NCBI GenBank assembly: GCA_038874075.1
Contig: JAVZDD010000001.1
Span: forward strand, 62,001 to 126,000
From: Jingweiarchaeum tengchongense
Lineage (GTDB): Archaea; Nanobdellota; Nanobdellia; Jingweiarchaeales; Jingweiarchaeaceae
Length of the DNA stretch: 64,000 bases
Direction of reading: 5' to 3'
The position numbers and the translations under genes were made by a program. The notes beneath the pieces are model-generated. The model made no database searches. It had not been told where the DNA came from and saw only the letters and a program-made list of their open reading frames with translations. Numbering within the stretch: the stretch's first letter is position 1; each line of letters starts with the position of its first letter. Below are positions 1-11,000 of the stretch, piece by piece.

Positions 1-723
1 TTTACAACGATTTCAGAAAATGGAAATGAAGTTACAAGTACTGATATTACAGAATGGTGCAAGAAACACCCCCATCTGATACAGGGTAGGATTAAGAGCT
101 TAGATGAGAGCGCGAGACATTGGTTCGAGCAAAATTATTTCAAAATATATGAGAGTGTTAGCGAGAAGAAGAGAGAAAAATATATATTATTCTTTACTGT
201 TAATTTTACGATTCTAACTTTACTTTTCTTCTGGATATTGTTACCTAACATCCGCATACTCATTCAAGGTCTAATACTTGGACCATTTCTGGGTTATTTT
301 ATTGGTAAGGCAATTACAAGGCCATTATCAAGACATACAAGGGAAGCGATGCTTGATAAAAAGAAGTGGGAAGCATTCAAAAGATACATTTCTGATTTTT
401 CAGCAATGGAAAGCGCTCCATCTGTATTGATTCATCTCTGGGACAAATACTTGGTCTATGCAATTGTTTTGGGAGTAGCTGAGAAGTTACTTGAAAACAT
501 AAAGAGATTGAGTGAGGAGAGAAATATCACATTCACACCTGTTGTTTGGTATCGTGGAACAACACCACTACACATAGGAGCCATGTCTCCTCAAGCCTTT
601 TCCTCCTTCATTAGTAGCATGTCAGGTACAATAAGCTCCCTCAGTTCAGCTTCATCTGTTGGCGGTGGATTTGCTGGTGGGGGCGGTGGAGGTGGAGGTG
701 GGGGTGGGGGTGGAGCTGGATAG
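1..723 (+). CDS. DUF2207-family membrane protein, 5' end missing
   Basis: The frame is open from base 1, so the N-terminus lies outside the window. The visible part has a soluble stretch, a hydrophobic hairpin at about residues 60-105 (two likely membrane segments), then a soluble segment containing KKWEAFKRYISDFSAM and HLWDKYLVYAIVLGVAE. Those two stretches match the C-terminal part of DUF2207 predicted membrane proteins, a family of unknown function common in archaea and bacteria. The protein ends in a Gly-rich tail of about 20 residues (GGG repeats, bases 660-720). A TTG at 238 could be taken as a start, but homology-like sequence continues upstream, so I treat the gene as truncated. Function unknown. 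Confidence 0.75.
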   Translation, partial: FTTISENGNEVTSTDITEWCKKHPHLIQGRIKSLDESARHWFEQNYFKIYESVSEKKREKYILFFTVNFTILTLLFFWILLPNIRILIQGLILGPFLGYFIGKAITRPLSRHTREAMLDKKKWEAFKRYISDFSAMESAPSVLIHLWDKYLVYAIVLGVAEKLLENIKRLSEERNITFTPVVWYRGTTPLHIGAMSPQAFSSFISSMSGTISSLSSASSVGGGFAGGGGGGGGGGGGGAG

Positions 724-829
724 GTAAGTAGATGAACGAGTTGATATAAGTATATTATATTCATTCTAATTCAGCGCTTCTCGTGATCTTCCTTTCAATT
801 TTAATAACAAATTTAAACAAAGAAAAAGT

Positions 830-1954
830 TTATTCTTCTTTCTTCTTCTTGTAGAAGATTAGGTAGATTGCGTACACCACGACCAAGAACAGTACTAATG
901 CACCTAAATTTGCAGGTTGTAACGCTCCTACGAAAAATCCAGTTGGCGCTACTTCTTCAGATGCTGGTGTGATTACTAACCCAGTTGTTCCTGGAGCACA
1001 GGTACCACAATCTTCCGCGCAGCTATCACAACTTTCCCCATTCTCACATATCCCATTACCACAAACAGCTAAGCAATCATTATCACTTAAAGAATTACAA
1101 TTAACTGGGCAACATCCATCTCCATTTGCACATGTAGTGATGGGTATGTTTGAACATGAAGCTATGCATGTGTTCGGATAATTGCAGACATCTAATGTGC
1201 ATGCATTGTTATCAACACAATCTAAATCCGATGTACAAAGTGGAGTAACACAAATACTGTCACATCTTATTTTCCCCTCCTCACAAGGTGGAATGCATGG
1301 TCTTGTCTCAGTTTCATTCGGTTTGTTCTTGGTTGTGTTGCAATTATTTAAGTCATTACATGTTCTAGTTCTTGTTTGAACATTGTTTATGCAATCTGAC
1401 CAGTCTGACCAACTTGTACATGTCCAATTCTCTTGGCATGGTGGTGGAGGTGGGGGTGGAGGCGGAGGTGGACAAGTTCCACAATCTTGAGGACAAGATG
1501 AGCATGTCTCTGCACCATTACAAGATCCATCTCCACAGTACGGTGTAGGTGGAGGACAAGTTCCACAATCTACTGGACAATTTGAACATGTTTCACCAGA
1601 TTCACATACACAATTACCACATTTATTTGTTGTAACAGTTAGGTTCAAATTCATCAAATTACCTGAATAACAAATTTGTGGTGCTTCATTCACACAGTAT
1701 CCTGCAACTTTAAAAGTAACAGTTTCATTAACCGCATCCACTTGCAATCCGTAATAACCTTGACCATTCCAAGTAATCGTATTAAAACTTGATTTTAATA
1801 CACCGTTCACATATGCTGCTACTAATGTGCCATCAGGAACCGGATTTCCATCAATAGAGGCATAACCTTCAAATGCACAAGGTATTGCAAAAGCACTAGA
1901 AATACTAAAAACCACCAATGCAATCAAAATTGCAATTAAATCCTTTTTTTTCAT
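830..1954 (-). CDS. Cys-rich surface protein with signal peptide and C-terminal membrane anchor
   Basis: A 374-aa predicted exported protein. Residues 1-24 form a signal peptide (MKKKDLIAILIALVVF, then SSAFA before the likely cleavage site), and a C-terminal membrane helix (NLGALVLFLVVVYAIYLIFY) is followed by KKKKEE, so the body should sit outside and be anchored at its C-terminus. The middle contains three short Cys repeats of the form CGxGxCxxxExCxxCxxDCGTC, a run of 11 prolines (bases 1441-1474) and a thrombospondin-1-like stretch (WTCTSWSDWSDC). The ATG at 1954 is chosen because it follows GAGGGTC at good spacing; TTG 1969 and ATG 1966 are longer alternatives. Binding partner unknown; probably cell envelope or adhesion. 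Confidence 0.8.
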   Translation of the reverse strand: MKKKDLIAILIALVVFSISSAFAIPCAFEGYASIDGNPVPDGTLVAAYVNGVLKSSFNTITWNGQGYYGLQVDAVNETVTFKVAGYCVNEAPQICYSGNLMNLNLTVTTNKCGNCVCESGETCSNCPVDCGTCPPPTPYCGDGSCNGAETCSSCPQDCGTCPPPPPPPPPPPCQENWTCTSWSDWSDCINNVQTRTRTCNDLNNCNTTKNKPNETETRPCIPPCEEGKIRCDSICVTPLCTSDLDCVDNNACTLDVCNYPNTCIASCSNIPITTCANGDGCCPVNCNSLSDNDCLAVCGNGICENGESCDSCAEDCGTCAPGTTGLVITPASEEVAPTGFFVGALQPANLGALVLFLVVVYAIYLIFYKKKKEE

Positions 1955-2025
1955 TTTGACCCTCATCAACTCAATTATTTTCTTCTTTTTAAATGTTTTT
2001 GATTACCATAAAAAAGATAAAAAAT

Positions 2026-5000
2026 TTATTCTATCTCTAACCTGTCACCCTGTGTCATATATATCCAGTATGGTCTATTTTGTTGGTCATTAAATTCAGT
2101 CAATGCCCATGGTAGTGGTGGTGGGTTGTTGCCCCATTCTGGATTGTAATACTTCCACATCGTTCCATCATAATACCATATCACTGTGTAATTCCCACTT
2201 ATTGATTCAAGCACATTCCAAACCGAGTAATCGCCACCCAACGAATCAATGTCTTCCAAGACCAGTCTTGGTAGGAAGAATCCATTCCATCCTGCATGTA
2301 GATTAATCGTTACATTGTAGTTCCCAGTTGTATCGAGCACGAATATTATCATTTCTGAATTTGTCATCACGTTTCCTGCAACATCCTTACATTTCACGTG
2401 ATATGCATACATCCCATCCTGCAATCCTGATAATTCATAGTAATGGTAAGTGCCATCTCCTTCTAATGTGTTCATTATGTAAGCCATTGTATCATATGAC
2501 CTACTCAAAACATCGAACTTGCATGTTGCTGGTTCATTTGTGAATACTTGCAACATAATACCTTCGCTTCCATCCAAGATTCCGCCTGGCGCTGAATTTA
2601 CGATCTCTGGTGGTGTAAAGTCAATTGGTACTCCTCTCTCTATTCTTCTCGTCACATTCCATCCTGCATTGTCTCTTATATTTATGTCCAACCAGTTACC
2701 TCCGCCGAGCGTGGTAATCACATAACAATATCCAATTTTTGTCAATGAATTGAAGTAACAAAGTGGGGGCAATGTGGCGTCTGTACTGTAGATTGGTTCT
2801 TGCAATCCTGAACTAGGTGTTAGATCAGTTATTGTGAAGTTCACAAACCAACCTAACATTGGTACGCTGTACTGTGTATCGGGTGTAATTGAAGGTGCAT
2901 ATGTATCAACAAACACATTCACATGCTCCGACCAGGTTGTCTTTCCAGCTTTGTCAACTGCTCTAACTCTGTAAGTGTGCATTCCATCTGAACTTACACC
3001 TGTGTAAGGTGATGTTACACTATTGACAATACTTCCATCAACTTCAATGTCAAACCTATCAAAGTTCGTGTCACTCCCACCGTTCCATATTACTTTATAA
3101 TCTCCATCTCTATCATACGGTGGATTATCAACATTCTGTGTTCCTATATTCACTGGTTGTGGTAGATAATTGTCTATCTTAACAACACCCCAAGCTATGT
3201 CATTTTTTCCATTTCCTGCCTTGTCATACACATAAACTTCCAAATGATAAGTGCCTTCTGGGGTACTTTCATAGATTGGAACCATGTATGTGATTGGTTC
3301 TGTTCCAGCATAGCATCTATACAACATGCTTGAATCTTCACTATCAATGTGACCAACAATTGTTCCTCCTCCACCTGTGAATACCATTATCTTAAAGCTC
3401 TTAGGATTGTCCTCTTTACATAAGAAGGAAACTTCTAACATCTCACCTGCTTTCTTCCAAACTGGTGTCAGTGGACTCTGTATCTCAACGGATGGCCACA
3501 CATTATCATATGTAAATCTAACATCTCTTGATTTCAAGCTATTTCCAAGATTGTCATAAGCGACTGCATATATCGTGTAGGTATCGGTCTGTTCTGGCAT
3601 CCATGTGATCATCCAACCATCTTGCTGTGAATCATCTAATCCTATTAGTTCTGGGTATTCACTTTCGTCTTCTCCATAAACCATCCTGTAGAACTCAACT
3701 CTTTCAATTCCGCTAACTGCATCAGCAGTTACGGCTTCTATTTCTATTGCAGCTTCGGAACCGCTTATATATTCATTATTGAGTGGTCTTATTATCGCAA
3801 CACTTTCTGGTTCTCCATTATCAACGATGACGATCACTTGTTCCGAATATCCTGTGTTTCCTACGTTGTCTGTCAATCTCGCAATTATACCATATGCCAA
3901 ACCATCTGTTGCTGTGGTCGTGTCCCATGAGTATGTACATTTATATTCATAACCAGGACTCGGACCTATGTATTCACAATCACTAACTTCATTCCATGTT
4001 TGTCCATTGTCTGTTGAAATTTCTATCTTCATCGGTTCTGGCACATTTGCTTCATCTACCAAAACTTGTATGTCAATTGTTCCTTTCACAAACATGTTAT
4101 TTTCTGGGTATTGAATTTCCAATGCTGGTGCTATTGTGTCAACATTTACCATGACCGAATCACTTCCAATATTTCCTGCATTGTCTGCTATTTCAACTTT
4201 CAGCTCTTGCTCTCCTTGGGGCAGTTCCTTATCGTTCGGTACCATTATCGTTCCATAACACATTCTATTCGTATTATCGTATGGTACGGATCCTAATGAT
4301 ATGCCACCAAGTGTTATATAGCAAGGTGTACCTGTTGTTATCCCTCCTGTAACTTGTCCTTCATACGAATCTAAAATATCTGCACTTATTTGGATCGGAT
4401 GACTACCTAAAAGATCATTTTCAAATGGTAAAGTTACCTCCACTTCTGGCGCATGATTGTCTATGCCAATCTTCGGTAAGTTCCAGATTGTTACTATATC
4501 TTGGATTACATCTGCTATGCAAGTTGGTGGACAGTTTTCCATGTATCCATCTTCACATCCGCACTGCATCATAATTGAGTGATATACTTCTCCTAAGCTA
4601 TTTCCCATGTTTCCAAGATTGTCATCAACTGAGACAGCTAAAAACACTACACCATCTGGTATCCCACTTGGATTTGGTATGGTTGCATAACCTTGACATT
4701 CTTTTGCTTCAGCATTATATACGAGTGTTCCATCCGTCTCAAGTTCTACGATCTTAAATTCTGGTAACAAATCAATCAAGTAAGCATAGCACTGCCTACC
4801 ATCTTCTATCCCAACATTGCACATTCCACTTAATGGATTTTCACAAGGTCCGTGTGGATTTGTCAAGTCTTCTGCTAATGTTACGATTGGTATATCTTCT
4901 CCGTCAGAATACCAACCATCAACTGGTTTCAAAATTAGGATGTGCGGTGGTGTGTTGTCTACTTTATGATATTGCACATGTTCTTGTTCAACATTGCCAA

Positions 5001-8000
5001 GCGCATCCTCAGCATACCACCTTATCTCATGTAAGCATTCCTCTCCTAAATAGAATGTTGTTTTAAGATTGCAATTCTCATCTGTGTAGATATCCTTTTC
5101 CTCTATTTTTGTATCAACTTCACCATCACAGTTTGAATCCCACCATATCTCATAATGTAATTTCTCAGGTCCTGCAGCACACATTTCTTGTTTATCGAGA
5201 GCTGTTAATGTTATTGGTGTTTGGGATGTTATCCAGTAACCATTATCCCATTGGGGTTGTCCGATGCTCTTGGTTGTTTCTGGCGGTGTGGTATCCACTC
5301 TCTCAACTTGTGTATGTGTATCTTCTTTATTTCCCAATGCATCTACACAATACCATTCTAGGGTGTGTTTGGAATCTTCACTATATTGTATTGGCTCTGT
5401 GTACAAAGTCCAATCTTGCTTCAACACATCATCCAAGTAGTATCTATAGTAGATTTTTACATCATCTACTGGATGTGGTGATTGGTCTTCACACGTCAAT
5501 ACTATCTTTGTGTTTTGTTTTATGTAATAGTCACAATCTCCTGAAGCAGCACAAGGTAATTCATCGCAAGGTTTGCTAAACCCATCGAAGTACTTTGTTG
5601 AAACTGGTGGTTTGTTATCAACATAAACACATTGTCTTTTTGTTTGTTCAGTCTTATCAACATTATCAACGGAATAAAACTCTATTAAGTGGCAGGAATC
5701 TTCTGTGATTTTGAACGGACCAGTATAGGTCAACCAATCTCCTGAACCAGTTGCATCTTCGCATGCTGTTTGGCTCTCACAATAAGTATCATCAACTAAA
5801 GTCACTCTATACTTTGTTTCCTTTATTCCTGATTTGTGAGGTCCTGTGTCCTCAACTGTTAATGTGATTGGAGTTTGCGATGTAATCCATTTCGGATAGC
5901 CACCTTGTCCTTCAACTAGTGGTTGACCATACGTCTTGGTTGTTGTTGGTGCTGTCTTGTCAACATAGAATACCTCCACATCTTCTATCATTTCATTTCC
6001 TAATGCATCCCAGCATCTTATGTGGAGTTCATGTTTGGTTTCTTCTGGGAAGCTTATCGGGAATTTATCATACCATCCGTAAAATTTCTGATAGTCATCA
6101 TCAAGATAATAACCCCACTCACAGTAGACACCGCCTACATTGCAACCTCTCCCTGTTGGATCTGGATCTGTCATTTGTACATCTATAGTTGTAATACCAT
6201 CGATAAAGCAGACATCATTTGGATTTTGTGGCAAGCAATCTCCATGATGAGGACCTACTATTGTCTTGGTTATTTCTGGTGGGACTGAATCGACTCTGAA
6301 GTATTCAACATCAACTTGGTTTTGATTACCAAGTGCATCCACACAATAATATTCTAAATCATGTAATGAGTCTTCTTGGAATGTGAAAGTGTATTTGGAT
6401 TCTCCAGACACATCAGCACAGCAATAATCACCTTCCATTGTTCCTCCAAATTGAGTACAGTATTGAGTTGTTAACCATGGTTGTTGTGGATCATCGAATG
6501 ATATTCTATAGCACATCTTCTCATGGTCAACTGGATGTGGTACTTGGTTATCCCAGCTGTCGTCGCAATCCAAGGTTATTGTTGTTACTTTGTCACTAAC
6601 CCAGTAATCGCAATTCTTAATATTAGTTATTTCTATATCGTCCACATACCAACCTTCATAATTGTTAAACAACGAATCTATTGTATCAAACCTGAACTTT
6701 ATTTTTACATTTTTTCCTGTATATGCGGACAAGTCAATCGTTACTTGACGCCATTGGTCTTCTGGGCCGGTTGAAGTCCAAACTTTAACCCAACCTGAAC
6801 CGTCATTCACGTAAACTTCTCTTGCATCGTAAGGAGAAAGTTTCTCTGTATTTTCATAGCTCCAGAATGTCAATTGTGAATTATCACCTAAGATAATGTC
6901 TTTTGAGATCAACTCTCCAGAATTTTCAAAACCTGTATCATAATTGTGGTCTGATTCTTTATTGTAAGCCCAGCTGTGAGTTGGACTGTGACTTCTGTAT
7001 TCAGTTATGTGCCACAAGCCTGTGGCAGTCCATTCACCTGCTCCGTTTTCTACATTATCACTAAAGGTTGTTGATTCACATTTTATCTTTGGCTCTCCAA
7101 TTGTTTTTATTCCCTGTGGTGGGACTGAATCAACAATGTCATATTCCACATGCAACTGCTCAGTATTGCCCAATTCATCCACACAGTACCACTCTAATAC
7201 ATGAGCTGAATCTTTTTCTTTATATATCACCAAAGGTTCATTGTCGTATACAACATATTCCTTGAAATCTCCTGGCTGTTCTCCTACAAGGTAGTCTCTA
7301 TAATATATTTTGACATGATTTACTGGATGTGGATCTTGATCTGAGCAACTAACTGTTATTAGAGTTTTTTGTGTTATGAAATAGCATCCGTCGGTTGGAT
7401 TTGGCATATTTGGATAATACAATGCTTGCTCGTCTGATGTGCAAGCATGCTTAGGATTGTCTAATGTTTTTTGTGAAACTGGTGGTTTAGTATCAACTAT
7501 GTCCAATTCTACATGTTCGCTTTCTTTGTTACCTAAAGCATCAACACAGTACCAAGTAAGTCTGTGATAGGATTCATAATTTGGTAAATCTTCGTAATAG
7601 AATTTAATATAATTACCAACAGTTTCTTCTTTTACAGTTTGCCAATTATCTTCCCAATTCATCTTCCATTCAATCTTATAGTGAATCTTCACGTCATCTA
7701 CTGGATGAGGTTGTTGATCAGCGCAAGAAAGTTCTATAGGGGTTTCGTCTGTCATAAACCAGCAATCGTTGATTCCGTACTGCGTCTTTTCTTCTTGTGT
7801 ACACTCATGTTTTGGGGTTCCTAGTGATTTCTGTGAAACAGGAGGTGTGTTCTCGACGAATACACATTGAGTTTTTATTGGTTCTTTGTTTCCAAGCAAG
7901 TCAACACTATAATATTCTATCATGTGACACGACTGCTCAGTTTTGTAGAAAGGTCCTGTATATTCGTTCCATCCTTCACTTTCATAGCTGTGAATGGGTT

Positions 8001-11000
8001 GACAGTAGGTACTTGGATCAAGACAATAATTATCATTAACAAGTGTGTTCATCCAATAAATCTTGTACATGCCAACAGCGCATATTTCTCCGCCATCTGT
8101 TGCTGCGAGTGTTATTGGTGTCTGACTCGTTATCCATTTCGGATAGCCACCTTGTCCTTCAACTAGTGGTTGACCATATGTCTTGGTTGTTGTTGGTGGG
8201 ACTGTATCCACTTTATCAATTTCTACATGGATTTGTTCTGTATTGCCTAAAACATCCACACAATAATACTCTAATGTGTGTACAGAATCTTCTGGGAAGG
8301 TGAATTCTACATTACCATCTTCATCAACAAACCATTGTGTAAATTGACCATCATCGACTTTATATCTCCAATAAACTTTAACATGATTTGATGGGTGTGG
8401 TTCTTGGTCAACGCAATCTAATGTTATTTTTGTCTGTTGCGTTATCCAATAATCACAACCTTGGCTTTCTCCACATTCTATCTTTGGTTCCCCTATTATC
8501 TTTGTTGTTACGGGTGCTTTATCATCAACAATATCCAATTCAAAATGATGATTCTCTTCCCATCCGCAGCCATCTACTGCCCAGTATTCTATTAAATGGT
8601 AAGACTCTTTGCTCAATGTGATTGTCACGTCTTGGTTTTCTTCACCCATACCTTCCTGATCCAATAGCCATTGATCATTTGGATTGACCTTGTAGTAAAC
8701 TTTCCAATATATTTTTGTCTTGTCTGCATGCTCTCCTGTTTTTTGTGGGTCAGGGTCTTCAGCATGAAGTGTTATTTGAGTCCCTGTTTTCACAAATTGA
8801 CACCCATTTGTTAATTGAATACCTTGAGGTAGATTAGCGGCTGTTATTTCATCACTTGTGCATTCATGCGATACTCCTCCTGCAGGAATCAAAGTTTTAG
8901 TTGTTATTGGGGCAAGCGTGTCTCTGACAAATGAAACACCCAGACACTCAGAAATCTTTCCCCAATTCTCTGCTGTGTCCTTTCCTCTTAATCTTATGTA
9001 ATGTGTTCCATCTGATAACTTACTTGCATCAACGAAAGCACCTATGTATGCACATTTGTAACCATCCCACCTCGTGAAGTTATAAGAAGTGTCCATCCAA
9101 ATTCCGCTCCAAGGAGCTGGAATTGGTGGTATCACAACATCAATAAAGTATTCTCCACCTTGGATCTTTGATTCTTGATCACAAACTGTTGCATTGAGCC
9201 ATGTATTATTTCCACAAATCAAGTATTCATTCGGATATAGAACATTATCTAAGTAAATATCATAAGCACAATCTGGTGGGAGTATGTCCTCTTCAAAATA
9301 GGTACATTCACAGTTACCCCAATTCCCAGCATTATCTTGTGCTCTCACACAAACCCAATTCACTCCATCACTCTTAAAAACAATGTTCTTCTTCAAAAGG
9401 TATTCTACTAATTTGTCTAAATCAAAACTACCATCATCCGCTGGATATATCGTGCCTTTAACAGGTGCCTCGGGGTCGCATGAGGCATAGGAATCCGGAC
9501 CAACGAAAAATTCAGCTGTTTTTATCACTGTACAAGTATCCTCTGTCTTGGCTGTTAAGTTGAATACTCCATTGTTGTAATGTGGAGTCACGACAACATT
9601 CGAAGTTGTTGGACCAATCGTGTCTCTTGGACCCAATAACGGATCACAATAATCATTGCAACCCATTCCACTCGTTAATAAGCCACAACCATTCTCTGTA
9701 CATGTTTGATATCCATAATAACATATCCCATCTTTTACCGTGCCAGGTTCCGGACAATATTGAGAGTCGCGATAGTCACATACACACTCAGTATCACAAC
9801 TTCCACTATAATAGCAAGTATCATCAATTATCTTGGGTTGACATTCTATTCCAAAACCATCACACTCAGCTGAACAAGTTCTTATGCCATTGCCTATTGG
9901 TATTACTGGACCACCATCCTGCCCATCAGAATCAGCACAAGTGTGGGAAATTTCTTGTTGTTTTGGAACACATTCAAGTATTTTCAGGTTACACTCACCA
10001 GGCACCTCTGGCCTATAATCAAATGTTAGTAAGTAATTGTCTGGGTTATAATCGCACACTGCTATTTCAGGATAAAAGTATGGTTCACCAAAAGATTCAC
10101 AATCTGAATCGCTTGAACAACAAAAATTTCCATTAGTTCCATTTTTTCCTATACAGTCTAAGTCAGCGCAGTCTATGTAACCATCACAATCATTATCATA
10201 ACCATCAGTACAGTTTGTCTCAAGAGGTGCTGGTTCTTCATTCCATATCAAGGTGAATAAGCCACCTGTTTCAAAACATATAAGTTTAACTCCTCCACAT
10301 TCCTTTTCAAAGCATGAAGGACACTCTATGCTCCCGCACGTCCAATTTTTACTACAGGGTTTCTTACCCACTACATAACAACCATTAGGCCCGCAAGAGT
10401 AGTCATCTCCCCATTCTTGAATCTCTCCTGTTCCGACACCGATGCATTCTATACCAGTAGTGCAATCTAATTCGTCACAGTCTTGCGTATCGCTATACTG
10501 GCAAGTACAATCTTGTAAACATGTTCCACTATGATACCAAACATTTCCAACACACTCACCTTCACAATCGTCATTTGAATCACACTCAGCATCACATTTC
10601 TCTACGCTACAAGTGTGTGTTATTGTTGGGTCTCCTTGCGTGCACGCATCCTTATTTTCATCACAAACGCTTATGAAAGCATTTCTAAAATCCCAAGTTG
10701 GATGATATGAATCTGGATCGTTGTCACATGTATCTATTCCTGGGATATTGAATTGGGAACAATCAATCGCTGGTCCAAGATTCACACAATTACCATAACC
10801 ATCACAGTGATCAGGGCCATCACAATATAAACCATTATTGCAAGGAGTGCCTAATGGCTCCTTTTCATCTGTTGGACAATGCTTATTTTGACCATCACAA
10901 TATTCTGCTACGTCACATTGTGCATTTTTTGGTCTGCATTCATAAGTATTTGATCTCACTTGATCAACCGGACAATCTGCGCTTTGACCAGTACAGTATT

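Noticed and set aside
660..720. The Gly-rich run at the end of the DUF2207 gene as a regulatory or mobile repeat
   Set aside because: It is in frame and low-complexity Gly tails are common at the end of DUF2207 proteins.
9582..10136. A 184-codon open frame on the plus strand opposite the giant surface gene
   Set aside because: It is His/Asn/Ser-rich with no recognisable domain, and arises as the antisense shadow of the Cys-rich coding strand. The same applies to other long plus-strand frames between 2.1 and 12 kb, such as 5109-5579.
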